Of a stretch of 64,000 nucleotides of DNA, positions 46,209 through 55,443 are shown one piece after another; position 1 is the stretch's first letter; every line of letters starts with the position of its first letter. The notes below the pieces were generated by a model. That model searched no databases, was not told where the DNA came from, and saw only the letters and a program-made list of their open reading frames with translations. The translations under genes were made by a program, and so were the position numbers. The stretch comes from an uncultured Rhodospirillales bacterium (lineage in GTDB: Bacteria; Pseudomonadota; Alphaproteobacteria; Kiloniellales; Kiloniellaceae): positions 49,280-113,279 of the forward strand of contig CAJXUS010000006.1 of assembly GCA_913060675.1 (NCBI GenBank), in the 5' to 3' direction.

Positions 46209-47107
46209 TGTTCGACCTTGTCTGATTTTTTGAAGTGCAGAGCAACATGATCGACAAAGGCCTTTACACGCGGGGCGAGATGACGTCTGTGCGGGTATAT
46301 GACATAAGCATTGCGATCGTAGGCTTCGAACTCTTCTAAGACCCGCACCAGTTTGCCCTGATCAAGATCGTCCTGCACTGTTGAAATCAAACACATACCG
46401 ATTCCATGATCTTGCAGGGTCATTCTCCGGATGGGCTGTGCGGCGTTCACCCGTGCTCTGGGTTTGATCGTTAGGGCCGTTTTTTTGCCCTCGATAATAA
46501 ATTCCCACTGGTTAGTTGGGCTGATCGTCGAGCCAACGATACAGTCGTGATTAATTAACTGGGTTGGGTGCGTAGGGGTTCCGCGTTTCTTGAGATAGGT
46601 CGGTGAGGCACACAATAGGTATTTGTATCTGGCGACGTGTCTGGCAATAAGGCTGCTGTCTTTTAGAGCTCCCAACCTGACGGCGACATCGATCCCTTCT
46701 TGAATAATATCCACGGTACGTTCTTCAAGCCGGAGGTCGATGGTAATTTCTGGATGAAGCTTCATGAAATCATTTGCGCAGTCCACGACAATTTCTTCCC
46801 CGAGGACCCGGGGTGCAGTTATGCGCAAATGGCCTTTGATTGTGCCGGTCTGTTCGCTAACAAGGTCTTGAAGCTCGTCGACTTGCTCAATAATGGAAAG
46901 ACATCTGTCATAGTAAGCTTGACCCAGTTCGGTAACGCTTACCCGTCGGGTGGTGCGATTAAGTAATCGCGCGTCGATCTTCTCTTCAAGCTGCTTCACA
47001 TACTTACTGGTTAGCATGGTTGAGATACCCAATCGCTTAGAAGCCGCAGTAAAGCCCCCCTGTTCAACAACGCTGACGAAGGCACGCATAGATTCGATCG
47101 TGTCCAT
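46205..47107 (-). CDS. LysR-family transcriptional regulator
   Basis: The 300-residue protein has the LysR N-terminal helix-turn-helix (MDTIESMRAFVSVVEQGGFTA, then LGISTMLTSKYVKQLEEKI) and a type-2 periplasmic-like effector domain. The linker and LYFER-type sequence suggest the large group of regulators of quinone, electrophile or aromatic-compound genes. It is divergent from the GST gene at 47261, with a 153-base gap, the standard layout for a regulator of its neighbour. Its 3' end overlaps the DUF3179 gene by four bases. Confidence 0.92.
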   Translation of the reverse strand: MDTIESMRAFVSVVEQGGFTAASKRLGISTMLTSKYVKQLEEKIDARLLNRTTRRVSVTELGQAYYDRCLSIIEQVDELQDLVSEQTGTIKGHLRITAPRVLGEEIVVDCANDFMKLHPEITIDLRLEERTVDIIQEGIDVAVRLGALKDSSLIARHVARYKYLLCASPTYLKKRGTPTHPTQLINHDCIVGSTISPTNQWEFIIEGKKTALTIKPRARVNAAQPIRRMTLQDHGIGMCLISTVQDDLDQGKLVRVLEEFEAYDRNAYVIYPHRRHLAPRVKAFVDHVALHFKKSDKVEH

Positions 47108-47260
47108 GATTATATCTATATTGTTTATAATTATGTCTAATATATGTGGATAGTAAATGAATGGCTAGTGAATTACTTTAATTACAGACGGAATGGAAAC
47201 CCCCACCGTTCTTATAAAGTTTTTAAATTTGCTCAACAGCAGTCATTAAGGATTAGAAGA

Positions 47261-47875
47261 ATGATCAAACTCTATCGTCACGCTCTCTCTGGCCACGCAC
47301 ATCGTGTGGAACTTTTCTTGTCACTTCTCGGTCTTGATTATCAGCTGGTTGATGTTGATCTTATGGCTGGAGCGCACAAAGACGCTGAGTTTCTAAAACT
47401 GCATCCCTTCGGTCAGGTTCCTGTACTTGATGACAATGGAACAGTATTGTGGGATTCAAACGCGATCCTGGTTTATCTTGCTCGTACCTATGGCAAAGAT
47501 ACTTGGAACCCAGTGGATGCAAAAGAAGAAGCAGCTATTCAAGCTTGGCTTTCTGTTGCTGCTGGATCCATTGCCTTTGGCCCTGCAACGGCGCGTTTGG
47601 TAACTGTGTTTGGTGCTGATCTTGATCATGAGGGTGCCAAGGTCCGTGCGAATGGCCTGTTTGGAACTGTAAATAGCACGCTTGCTAATCAGGATTACCT
47701 CACAGGTGCGAAGATTACCATCGCCGACATTGCGGCTTACACCTATATTGCGCATGCCCCTGAAGGTGGTGTTTCCCTTGAAAGCTATCCGAACATTCAA
47801 GCCTGGATCGGTCGGATAGAAGCTCTATCTGGTTTTGTTGGAATGCAGAAAACACCGCTAAACCAAGCTGCATAA
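47261..47875 (+). CDS. Glutathione S-transferase family protein
   Basis: The 204-residue GST starts [20 protein letters not shown], has [27 protein letters not shown] (cis-proline) and [17 protein letters not shown] (glutathione contact), and a helical C-terminal domain with [20 protein letters not shown]. Histidine/serine at residues 7-10 place it near the phi/theta-like bacterial group. It is divergent from the LysR gene and followed by the oxidoreductase and DJ-1 genes, suggesting a regulated detoxification group. The ATG at 47261 replaces a 39-codon longer frame that does not look like GST. Confidence 0.9.
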   Translation: MIKLYRHALSGHAHRVELFLSLLGLDYQLVDVDLMAGAHKDAEFLKLHPFGQVPVLDDNGTVLWDSNAILVYLARTYGKDTWNPVDAKEEAAIQAWLSVAAGSIAFGPATARLVTVFGADLDHEGAKVRANGLFGTVNSTLANQDYLTGAKITIADIAAYTYIAHAPEGGVSLESYPNIQAWIGRIEALSGFVGMQKTPLNQAA

Positions 47876-47979
47876 TTAAAGTGCTATAGTGAGATCGGGG
47901 AACACAAAGGCATCAGTCAGCCTTAGTGTTCTCCGATTAAGGACATGGTCTGACCTTGTCAGATAGTAGGAGCAATGTG

Positions 47980-50091
47980 ATGAGTAATTCCTTCTTTGAC
48001 CCGAATACAACACCGTTTCATGAGGGAGAACTTACTGTTCAGCGTCGTTTAGGCGTACTTGAGAATGTGCACAGTTATGCTCCGAAATTTGTCCGAAACT
48101 TTTTGCCTGACCAACACCGTGAGTTTTATTCACAACTCCCTCAAATTGTGGTGGGCTCTCTCGATGAGCAAGGACGACCTTGGGCGTCAATGGTTGTTGG
48201 GCAGTCAGGATTTATCTCGTCACCAGATAAACATTCGATGGTTATTGATAATGCGCCATTGTTCGGAGATCCTTTGCGCGAAAACCTTAAAGCAGGTAAT
48301 CCGCTAGGATTTCTCGGGATAGAATTTCATGCCCGCCGTCGTAATCGACTAACGGGTAAAGTATCTGGAGGAACTGAATTCGGTGGATTTTCCATTAAGG
48401 TGGATCAAAGTTTTGGAAATTGCCCTCAATTTATTCAAGCACGTACACCTTCGTTCATAGAAGCTCCGATTTCAGATGTCACTGAGAAACCTGTCTTTCG
48501 ATCTGCTCACTTAGATGAAGGCAGTCGAGCTATTGTTTCACAAGCCGATACCTTCTTTATTGCATCTGCATATTTTGAAGATGAGAGTGATCGCCGTCAT
48601 GGGGTAGATGCATCTCACCGGGGAGGGAAACTGGGATTTCTCAAAATTATTGACGATAAAACCCTGCTATTTCCTGATTTTCCCGGGAATAATCACTTTA
48701 ATACCATCGGCAACATAGAGCTATATCCAAAAGTTGGTTTATTGGTGCCAGACTTCACCTCGGGCGATTTACTTTATATTACAGGCTCAGCAGAAGTAAT
48801 CTGGGATGGGCCTGAAGTAAGGGCCTTTACCGACGCTCAGCGTATGATCCGAGTGACCGTGGATGAAGCTGTACGTGTCGAAAAAAGTTTACCAATGAGT
48901 TGGACATTTGAGAGTTATTCTTCTTTTCTTGATTTGACTGGAAGCTGGGAAGAAGCGGATGAAGTTCTTGCCATTACCCGAGATCGCGATGCGTGGCGAC
49001 GTTATGTTGTCGCGAAGATTGAGAAAGAAAGCGAGACGATTACGTCCTTTTATCTCGTTCCAGAAGACAAAAAAGTCCTTGCAGATTATGAGCCTGGCCA
49101 GCACCTACCGATCAAGATGGAAATACCTGAAGCTGAAGGTAACAAACACGAGGTTCGTAGAACTTATACAGTATCTAACGCTTTCAATGGACGCTATTAT
49201 CGGCTGTCGATCAAGCGAGAAGAAGACGGGTTAGTCTCTAGGCATTTCCACGACCGTATCAAACCGGGTGATGTTATAGAAGCGCAAGCCCCACGAGGAG
49301 ATTTTCACCTCGAGAAAGACAGTACTCGTCCTGTGGTTCTTCTGTCCGGTGGCGTGGGGATCACGCCTATGATTGCAATGCTTGAGAGCCTTCTTGAGCA
49401 AGCGAAAAGTGGGCTAAGTTCTCGCAAAATTCATTTTATCCACGGAACCCGCAATGGATCAGAGCACGCTTTTGGCAAATATTTAAATGCGCTTGGTACC
49501 TGGTTTGATTGTATGACAAGGCACGCCGGTTATTCGCAACCTCAATCAGGGGATGATTTTGGAAAAGATTTTGACAGTAAGGGCCGTATTGATCTGAACT
49601 TACTGCAGGAGCTTTTACCTCTTGATGATTATGACTTCTATTTGTGTGGCCCTTCTGCCTTTATGTCTTCTATCTATGAGGCTCTGGTCGCGCTAGGGGT
49701 TAGGGATGAGAGGATCCGGTACGAGAGCTTTGGCCCGGCGATGGTGCTCAAAAGTCAACCTTCTGAGGATGATCCCATTGGAAATTTAGAGATGGCTGAT
49801 CCAAGCGAATTACCGAACGAGCCAGTTGCGGTTCGTTTTGCCAAATCAAATCTCGAAGCCGAGTGGAATTCAGAAAAGGGAAGCCTGTTACAACTTGCCG
49901 AAGAAGTAGGTTTATCTCCTGATTTTTCCTGCCGGTCCGGAAATTGTGGGGCCTGCACGTCAAAAATTCACTCTGGATCTGTGACCTATCCAAGAGGCCA
50001 TTCGGTTGGTCTTGCGGATGGCGAAGTTCTTCTTTGCTCTGCTGTTCCCATTCGAACTGAAGAGCAGACCGAGTTGGTTTTGGATCTGTAA
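47980..50091 (+). CDS. Pyridoxamine-phosphate-oxidase-like / flavodoxin-reductase / 2Fe-2S fusion
   Basis: The 703-residue protein has three parts. Residues about 1-320 are a pyridoxamine 5'-phosphate oxidase-like split barrel. Residues about 330-590 form a ferredoxin-NADP reductase with RRTYTVSNAF (FAD) and VVLLSGGVGITPMIAML (NAD(P)H). The C-terminus is a plant-type ferredoxin domain with CRSGNCGACTSKIHSG plus a fourth cysteine in VLLCSAVP. The assembly carries electrons from NAD(P)H to the split-barrel flavin, which may reduce small electrophiles or haem compounds. ATG at 47980 has AGGAG seven bases upstream; a TTG at 47956 is not favoured. Confidence 0.9.
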   Translation: MSNSFFDPNTTPFHEGELTVQRRLGVLENVHSYAPKFVRNFLPDQHREFYSQLPQIVVGSLDEQGRPWASMVVGQSGFISSPDKHSMVIDNAPLFGDPLRENLKAGNPLGFLGIEFHARRRNRLTGKVSGGTEFGGFSIKVDQSFGNCPQFIQARTPSFIEAPISDVTEKPVFRSAHLDEGSRAIVSQADTFFIASAYFEDESDRRHGVDASHRGGKLGFLKIIDDKTLLFPDFPGNNHFNTIGNIELYPKVGLLVPDFTSGDLLYITGSAEVIWDGPEVRAFTDAQRMIRVTVDEAVRVEKSLPMSWTFESYSSFLDLTGSWEEADEVLAITRDRDAWRRYVVAKIEKESETITSFYLVPEDKKVLADYEPGQHLPIKMEIPEAEGNKHEVRRTYTVSNAFNGRYYRLSIKREEDGLVSRHFHDRIKPGDVIEAQAPRGDFHLEKDSTRPVVLLSGGVGITPMIAMLESLLEQAKSGLSSRKIHFIHGTRNGSEHAFGKYLNALGTWFDCMTRHAGYSQPQSGDDFGKDFDSKGRIDLNLLQELLPLDDYDFYLCGPSAFMSSIYEALVALGVRDERIRYESFGPAMVLKSQPSEDDPIGNLEMADPSELPNEPVAVRFAKSNLEAEWNSEKGSLLQLAEEVGLSPDFSCRSGNCGACTSKIHSGSVTYPRGHSVGLADGEVLLCSAVPIRTEEQTELVLDL

Positions 50092-50114
50092 AGCGCACGT
50101 TCAAATTCTGAAAT

Positions 50115-50146
50115 CCAAATTACGCAAAGACCAAATTACGCAAAGA
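50115..50146 (+). repeat. Tandem 16-bp direct repeat in the DJ-1/PfpI leader
   Basis: CCAAATTACGCAAAGA occurs twice back to back (50115-50130 and 50131-50146), 13 bases before the DJ-1/PfpI ATG. The second copy supplies part of the upstream leader. It may be a recent slippage duplication, or a double binding site. Confidence 0.9.
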
Positions 50147-50158
50147 AAAGAGATCACA

Positions 50159-50782
50159 ATGAAACGAATATTACTTTTGCTTGCAGATGGTTTTGAACTA
50201 CTTGAAGCCGCTGCTTTTACCGATGTTTTCGGGTGGGCTGATATTGACGGCGAAGAAAAGATTGAACTCATTTCAGTTGGTTTGCGTTCTCCGTTGAAGT
50301 GTACATTTGGATTTTCTGCAATTCCTGATAAGGTTTTGTCCGAGGTTGATCTTACCGAGTTTGATGCCTTGGCAATCCCGGGTGGATTTGACGGTGCTGG
50401 TTTCTACGAAGATGCCTACTCTGTTGAATTTTCTGATGTCATTCAATTCTTCGAAAGTCAAAATAAACCGATCGCTTCGGTCTGTGTCGCCTCTCTTGCT
50501 CTTGGCCATGCCGGTGTTCTAAAAAACCGTCGGGCAACGGTTTATCACCAAGCTGGCGGCAAACGAAAAGAACAACTTGAAGCCTTCGGAGCACATTTTA
50601 TCGACAAGGCAGTGGTTTGCGATGGCGGCATGATTAGCTCCACAGGTCCTGGTACGGGTGTCGAAGTTGCTCTGCAGTTGTTATCCGATCTCACGTCGGA
50701 GAAAAATACCCAGCATATTCGTGAACTGATGCGATTGCCGGAACCCACACAACAGTGGCTAAATCAGAAGCAGGTGGCTTAA
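50159..50782 (+). CDS. DJ-1/PfpI family protein
   Basis: The 207-residue protein has the DJ-1/PfpI fold. The opening ILLLLADGFELLEAAAFTDVFGW holds the conserved glutamate. IPGGFDGAGFYEDAYSVEF is the GG(F/Y) turn, and ASVCVASLALGHAGVL carries the nucleophilic cysteine at the elbow (near residue 108). The family includes chaperones, deglycases/glyoxalases and amidases, and the exact activity cannot be read from sequence. Location behind the GST and the oxidoreductase suggests electrophile or carbonyl defence. ATG at 50159 is preferred to a longer frame overlapping the previous gene. Confidence 0.9.
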   Translation: MKRILLLLADGFELLEAAAFTDVFGWADIDGEEKIELISVGLRSPLKCTFGFSAIPDKVLSEVDLTEFDALAIPGGFDGAGFYEDAYSVEFSDVIQFFESQNKPIASVCVASLALGHAGVLKNRRATVYHQAGGKRKEQLEAFGAHFIDKAVVCDGGMISSTGPGTGVEVALQLLSDLTSEKNTQHIRELMRLPEPTQQWLNQKQVA

Positions 50783-50863
50783 GGATAAGAAGACTAATTG
50801 AGTTAGGTGTAATTTGTGCGATTTTCGATGTAATCACTGACGACAATACTTGCCCTAACTCAG

Positions 50864-50925
50864 GATTTACCTATACTCCCGGCAGATTTACCTACAAACG
50901 GCAATTATGCCGCCTTCGCGGCATA
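50864..50925 (+). promoter_or_regulatory. Repeat-and-hairpin leader upstream of argG
   Basis: GATTTACCTA occurs at 50864-50873 and 50885-50894, 21 bases apart start to start, that is two helical turns on one DNA face. A hairpin of 8 bases (TATGCCGC, loop CTTC, GCGGCATA, 50906-50925) follows, 28 bases before the ATG. No T run follows the hairpin. This suggests a paired binding site and a structured leader. Confidence 0.5.
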
Positions 50926-50953
50926 GCCACTATTTACAGGGGCGTGGACTCTT

Positions 50954-52156
50954 ATGGGCGATATCAAAAAAGTCGTTCTGGCCTACTCGGGCGGACTTGA
51001 TACTTCAGTAATCCTGAAATGGCTCCAGGAAACTTATAACTGTGAAGTTGTGACTTTCACTGCGGATCTTGGTCAAGGCGAAGAGCTGGAACCAGCACGC
51101 AAGAAAGCCGAAGCTTGTGGCGTTAAGGACATCTACATTGAAGACGTTCGCGAAGAATTTGTTCGCGATTATGTTTTTCCTATGTTTCGCGCTAACGCGG
51201 TTTACGAAGGCGTTTACCTTCTTGGAACTTCCATTGCACGCCCCCTCATTTCGAAGCGTTTGATCGAAATTGCGGAAGAAGTTGGTGCGGATGCTGTTGC
51301 CCACGGTGCAACGGGTAAAGGTAATGATCAGGTTCGTTTTGAACTTAGCTGTTATGCTCTCAACCCGGAAATCAAGGTAATTGCTCCATGGCGTGAGTGG
51401 GATCTGATGTCCCGCACAAGCCTTATCGAGTTCGCTGAAAAGCACCAAATTCCGATCGCAAAAGACAAACGTGGTGAGGCGCCATTCTCTGTCGATGCCA
51501 ACCTTCTGCATACATCTTCAGAAGGCAAGGAAATGGAAGATCCATGGATTGCAGCAGGCGAGCATGTTTATTCTCGTAGTGTCTCTCCAATGGATGCTCC
51601 TGATGAAGCGACAGAAATAACCGTTGAATTTAAACGTGGTGATGCTGTTGGTATCAATGGTGTAGCTATGTCCCCTGCTGAAGTTCTGACCAAGCTCAAT
51701 GAGTTGGGGGGTGCCAACGGAATTGGTCGTCTCGATCTTGTTGAAGGCCGTTTCGTTGGTATGAAGTCTCGTGGGATCTATGAAACCCCGGGTGGCACAA
51801 TATTGCTCTCCGCGCACCGTGCGATCGAATCCATCACATTGGACCGTGGTGCCATGCACCTTAAAGATGAGCTGATGCCAAAGTATGCAGAGCTTATCTA
51901 CAATGGTTTCTGGTTCAGTCCAGAGCGTGAAATGCTTCAGGCAATGATCGATAAATCTCAAGAGCACGTCGAAGGCACCGTTCGTCTTTCCCTCTATAAA
52001 GGTAACGTGATTGTAAATGGGCGTGAGTCTGCAAAATCGCTTTATAGTCTTGAGCACGTTACTTTCGAAGAAGATACGGTTTATGATCAACGTGACGCAG
52101 CAGGCTTTATCAAGCTGAATGCCTTGCGACTAAAGCTTCTGAACAAACAAAAATAA
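50954..52156 (+). CDS. argG: Argininosuccinate synthase
   Basis: The 400-residue enzyme joins citrulline and aspartate to make argininosuccinate with ATP. It opens with the ATP pyrophosphatase P-loop [13 protein letters not shown] near residue 7. It has [16 protein letters not shown] (substrate loop), [16 protein letters not shown] and the late [16 protein letters not shown]. Length matches the type I ArgG family. The start is the ATG at 50954 with a GGGG-type site upstream. It is single, not next to argH. It links with DDAH (citrulline source) and with the ast operon as part of the window's arginine theme. Confidence 0.97.
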   Translation: MGDIKKVVLAYSGGLDTSVILKWLQETYNCEVVTFTADLGQGEELEPARKKAEACGVKDIYIEDVREEFVRDYVFPMFRANAVYEGVYLLGTSIARPLISKRLIEIAEEVGADAVAHGATGKGNDQVRFELSCYALNPEIKVIAPWREWDLMSRTSLIEFAEKHQIPIAKDKRGEAPFSVDANLLHTSSEGKEMEDPWIAAGEHVYSRSVSPMDAPDEATEITVEFKRGDAVGINGVAMSPAEVLTKLNELGGANGIGRLDLVEGRFVGMKSRGIYETPGGTILLSAHRAIESITLDRGAMHLKDELMPKYAELIYNGFWFSPEREMLQAMIDKSQEHVEGTVRLSLYKGNVIVNGRESAKSLYSLEHVTFEEDTVYDQRDAAGFIKLNALRLKLLNKQK

Positions 52157-52173
52157 TTTATTCCCACTTACTT

Positions 52174-52206
52174 AAAAAAAAGCCCTGCATTTGCGGGGCT
52201 TTTTTT
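52174..52206 (+). terminator. Rho-independent terminator after argG
   Basis: AGCCCTGC pairs with GCGGGGCT (one U-G) over an ATTT loop, with A runs on the left and a T7 run on the right. It is a typical strong terminator. Confidence 0.92.
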
Positions 52207-52317
52207 GTTTTTGAGCATTGTAGAAAGTCGATAGGCTTCTTATTTACAAGTTGATCCTTTGGTTGAGTTTGAAACAACCTTCTATATCTAATTAAGGTGC
52301 GAAAATGGGAAGTTGTA

Positions 52318-52806
52318 ATGAGTAGGTTAGATAGCTTTATTCGTAGGGTTACGGCTCAGAGAGAAATTTTAAATTACATCATTGATTTAATTCCAGAGGT
52401 AGAAGGCCCTGTACTTGAATTGGGTCTTGGGAATGGGCGGACTTATGATCACTTACGTGAGAATCTTCCTGATCGCGAGATTTTTGTGTTTGATCGTGCT
52501 ATTAATGCAAGTCCGCAATCTGTCCCCGATGGTGATCATATGATCCTTGGGGAGATCCGTGAAACTTTGGCTTTTTGTGGCCCACGAGTGAAAGCAAAGG
52601 CCGCCTTCATCCATTGTGATCTTGGCTCTGGTGACCCGACAACAGACCTTGCCACGCGGGCTTGGATATCACCTATGATTAGCGAGAGAACAGGCCAAGG
52701 TGGTATAGTTGCCTCTGGATTATCATTGGATTTGCCAGATTTTGAAGAGATAGCTTTGCCCGATGGTATTCAGAAAAAACGCTATTTCCTATATCGAAAG
52801 CTATGA
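52318..52806 (+). CDS. Class I SAM-dependent methyltransferase
   Basis: The protein of about 162 residues has the motif LELGLGNGRTYDHLRENLP (motif I region) near residue 35, IFVFDRAINASPQSVPDGD (acidic loop) and a C-terminal strand pair. It is short and lacks a visible acceptor-recognition domain, so a small-molecule or protein target is possible. The ATG at 52318 is chosen over a GTG at 52297 because GGGAAG lies upstream of the ATG. It lies between the argG terminator and a DUF3253 gene and could be part of a small operon with it. Confidence 0.75.
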   Translation: MSRLDSFIRRVTAQREILNYIIDLIPEVEGPVLELGLGNGRTYDHLRENLPDREIFVFDRAINASPQSVPDGDHMILGEIRETLAFCGPRVKAKAAFIHCDLGSGDPTTDLATRAWISPMISERTGQGGIVASGLSLDLPDFEEIALPDGIQKKRYFLYRKL

Positions 52807-52970
52807 TTTTAAGAGGTGAATATATCTCCTAATTTGTATGAAGCAGTTCGGATGGTGTAAACGTTATTCCCTTTTTACAGGACAGCTACGCAACTCGAAA
52901 TAGCGATTGTGTTTGCTCATAAGGCCGTTTCACGTTAGTGAAGGCTCAATTATTGATGAGAGAGACCGCT

Positions 52971-53261
52971 ATGAGCGAAGAAAAGAAAAAAGCAGATGAC
53001 CCCGTGGCCATCTTTATTCTTGAAGAACTCCATGGTGCTGAAGCACCTGTGAGCCCGGATAATTTAGCACGTGCTTATTACAAGCCTCGCGCTAAAAAAG
53101 ACGAACGCCCTGACACTTGGCGTAAATATCTACCAGCTATTCGCCAGCAAGCTTTGCACCTTGCGCGTACTGGCCGGATTAATATTATCCGTAAGGGTGA
53201 AGTTGCCGATCCAAAAGTGCCGATCAAGGGTCTGTTTAAGCTCGTTATCGCCAAGGACTAA
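52971..53261 (+). CDS. DUF3253 family small protein
   Basis: The 96-residue basic protein resembles the DUF3253 family: FILEELHGAEAPVSPDNLARAYY, DTWRKYLPAIRQQALHLARTGRI and IIRKGEVADPKVPIKGLFKLVI, a winged-helix-like unit with the usual R-x-x-A-x-x-L spacing. Function is unknown. The ATG at 52971 follows GAGAGA; two in-frame starts lie upstream (52938 GTG, 52956 ATG). It is followed by a strong bidirectional hairpin. Confidence 0.75.
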   Translation: MSEEKKKADDPVAIFILEELHGAEAPVSPDNLARAYYKPRAKKDERPDTWRKYLPAIRQQALHLARTGRINIIRKGEVADPKVPIKGLFKLVIAKD

Positions 53262-53337
53262 ATTTCTCTCTTCCGGCCTGACTCTGTTTTGATGATCAGG
53301 CTTGATAGAAGAGATAAGTAGGCTCATTCCAAAATGC

Positions 53338-53372
53338 AAAAAGCCCTGGATTTTTATAATCCAGGGCTTTTT
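53338..53372. terminator. Bidirectional rho-independent terminator
   Basis: A perfect 15-base stem (53338-53352 with 53358-53372) with a TTTAT loop, A-rich on the left and T-rich on the right. It ends both the DUF3253 gene and the convergent folD gene. Confidence 0.93.
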
Positions 53373-53398
53373 CAATTCATATAATATGTCGGATATAA

Positions 53399-54301
53399 TT
53401 AGAGCAGTTTTGGCTCTGTAATTCCGTGCTGGCGGCAAGCCGCTGTAAGAGTGTTTGCCAATAGACAAGCAATCGTCATAGGGCCAACACCACCTGGAAC
53501 AGGGGTAATTGCGCCAGCTGGTATAATGGCTTCTGCTGTTGCAACATCACCAACCAGTTTGTTTTTGCCATCAACTTCAATACGGTTGATGCCTACGTCG
53601 ATCACGGTGGCTCCAGGTTTGATCCAGTCGCCTTTGACCATTTCCGCACGGCCAACCGCTGCGACAACGATATCAGCCTGGCGAACAACATCAGGAAGGT
53701 CTTTGGTACGACTGTGAGCGATGGTTACGGTACAGCTTTCTTGTAGAAGAAGCTGAGCCATAGGCTTACCAACGATGTTCGAGCGGCCAACAACAACAGC
53801 TGTTTTACCGGAGAGATCGCCGAGGTGATCTTTCAGCAACATGATAGAACCCAATGGCGTGCAAGGGATCATTGGCGCACTTGCGCCCGTTCCGCCAGTA
53901 GCCAAACGACCAGAGTTGATCACATGGAAACCATCGACATCTTTGTTTGGATCAATCGCATTGATAATTGCGTGATCATCAATATGAGCTGGAACAGGGA
54001 GCTGGACCAGAATGCCGTGAACGGCTGGGTCGTTGTTAAGCTCTTCAACCTTCGCAAGAAGCTCTTCCTGAGTGGTTTCAGGAGACATCTTATGCTCGTA
54101 AGAGTTCATACCTGCTTCGAGGGTTTGTTTGCCTTTACTGCGAACGTATACCTGGCTAGCAGGGTCTTCGCCGACGAGGACAACCGCGAGACCTGGGGTC
54201 AAGTTGTGCTCGGCCTTAATACGGGTAACTTCTTCCCCAATGCGGCCACGTAGGCCAGCAGCAAATTTTTTGCCGTCGATAATCGTCGCAGTTGACATCA
54301 T
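53399..54301 (-). CDS. folD: Methylenetetrahydrofolate dehydrogenase/cyclohydrolase
   Basis: The 300-residue enzyme interconverts methylene-, methenyl- and formyl-tetrahydrofolate using NADP. Visible motifs are [14 protein letters not shown] (lysine in the active site), [44 protein letters not shown] (nucleotide binding) and [11 protein letters not shown]. Two adjacent ATGs exist; AAGGAG five bases before the first supports the longer form. Length matches the family. It is isolated by the bidirectional terminator on its 3' side. Confidence 0.97.
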   Translation of the reverse strand: MMSTATIIDGKKFAAGLRGRIGEEVTRIKAEHNLTPGLAVVLVGEDPASQVYVRSKGKQTLEAGMNSYEHKMSPETTQEELLAKVEELNNDPAVHGILVQLPVPAHIDDHAIINAIDPNKDVDGFHVINSGRLATGGTGASAPMIPCTPLGSIMLLKDHLGDLSGKTAVVVGRSNIVGKPMAQLLLQESCTVTIAHSRTKDLPDVVRQADIVVAAVGRAEMVKGDWIKPGATVIDVGINRIEVDGKNKLVGDVATAEAIIPAGAITPVPGGVGPMTIACLLANTLTAACRQHGITEPKLL

Positions 54302-54475
54302 TAGATCTCCTTAGTTGATCCCGGTTCGTAGATCCAGGCGTCGTGCCCCAAAAACAAAGAGGGGACAGTCCAATTTTCGATTTTTTATGGCTTTAGCGTG
54401 AGCGATGCAATGACTTATCTCAAACGGGGTCTGCAATCTGTTTTGAATTGCGGATCGGGTGATCGGATAATCGGG

Positions 54476-55111
54476 TTAAAGTTCGTCAGAACTGATAATC
54501 TCAACTCCGGACTCACGCATGTGCATCATTGCTTTTGCCAGAGAATCGTCCATGTCAATTGCACGACAGGCATCCGCGATAACAAAGGTCTCAAAGCCCT
54601 GCTTTACGGCATCAATGGCAGAGTAATAAACACAAAAATCAGTCGCCAAGCCGCAAAGAAAAATTCGTTTGATACCACGGCTTTGAAGGTAACCCGTCAG
54701 GCCAGTGGTTGTTGATTTATCGTTTTCGAAAAAGGCTGAATAGGAGTCGATTTCTTTCCTGAAACCTTTGCGAATAATCAGTTCAAGTGAGTCTTGGTCG
54801 AGATCTTTGTGAAACGCTGAGCCTGTCTCGCCCTGGATACAATGGTCTGGCCAAAGAATCTGCGGGCCATAGGAGAGTTTCATCATCGTAAAAGGCTCCT
54901 GATCCTTATGCGATGATGCAAATGATTGATGATCAGCTGGATGCCAGTCCTGGGTGGCAATGGAATGAAGAAAGCTGTCAATAAGGCCATTGATAACTGG
55001 GATAATCTGATCTGCATTAGGAACAGCGAGGGCTCCTCCATCACAAAAATCGTTTTGTACATCGACAACAAGAAGAATATCGGTACTGGTCAATTCTAGG
55101 GAATGAGACAT
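54476..55111 (-). CDS. pncA: Nicotinamidase
   Basis: The 211-residue protein is an isochorismatase-fold amidase. It has VVDVQNDFCDGGALAVPNAD (catalytic Asp in DVQNDF), DWHPADHQSFASSH (metal site), the lysine in LIIRKGF and the nucleophile cysteine in LATDFCVYYSAIDA. Together these match PncA, which turns nicotinamide to nicotinate for NAD salvage. The family can also hydrolyse pyrazinamide. AAGG lies about 11 bases before the ATG. Length is normal. The gene lies between folD and the YggT gene on the same strand, and may share a transcript with YggT. Confidence 0.93.
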   Translation of the reverse strand: MSHSLELTSTDILLVVDVQNDFCDGGALAVPNADQIIPVINGLIDSFLHSIATQDWHPADHQSFASSHKDQEPFTMMKLSYGPQILWPDHCIQGETGSAFHKDLDQDSLELIIRKGFRKEIDSYSAFFENDKSTTTGLTGYLQSRGIKRIFLCGLATDFCVYYSAIDAVKQGFETFVIADACRAIDMDDSLAKAMMHMRESGVEIISSDEL

Positions 55112-55143
55112 TGCAACGATACCTTCTTATTGGAGATTATTAA

Positions 55144-55443
55144 CTAGACGAGTTGGACGTATAGGTTTTGAAGCATCAACTGTAGGAAAATAATGATCAG
55201 AAGCAGGACGATAAAAGACATATCCATACCGCCGATGGAAGGGACATAACGTCGGATAGGCCGCAAAGCAGGCTCTGTAAGACGATAGAGGAACGTGCCC
55301 ACTGAATTTACAAACTGATTGCTGGTATTGATGACATTAAAGGCAACCAGCCAGCTCATGATAGCAGAGATAATAAGAGCCCATTTGAAGAGATTGAGGG
55401 CAATCAAAATTATTTGTATCAAAGGGCCGAGAATTATGTCCAT
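55144..55443 (-). CDS. YggT family membrane protein
   Basis: The 99-residue integral membrane protein has two hydrophobic helices at each end and the YggT middle segment, with [21 protein letters not shown] between them, the best conserved part of the family. YggT proteins have been linked with osmotic or potassium balance and with cell division or photosystem-biogenesis neighbours, but the mechanism is unknown. It lies 32 bases upstream of pncA on the minus strand and is probably co-transcribed with it. Confidence 0.9.
   Translation of the reverse strand: MDIILGPLIQIILIALNLFKWALIISAIMSWLVAFNVINTSNQFVNSVGTFLYRLTEPALRPIRRYVPSIGGMDMSFIVLLLIIIFLQLMLQNLYVQLV

Noticed and set aside
51005..52090. 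Long antisense ORFs (168 and 190 codons) over argG
   Set aside because: They lie entirely opposite the argG coding sequence, with no start signal and no domain; antisense openness follows from codon bias.
52807..52970. Further gene between the SAM methyltransferase and DUF3253 genes
   Set aside because: The only frame is the upstream extension of DUF3253, without family resemblance.
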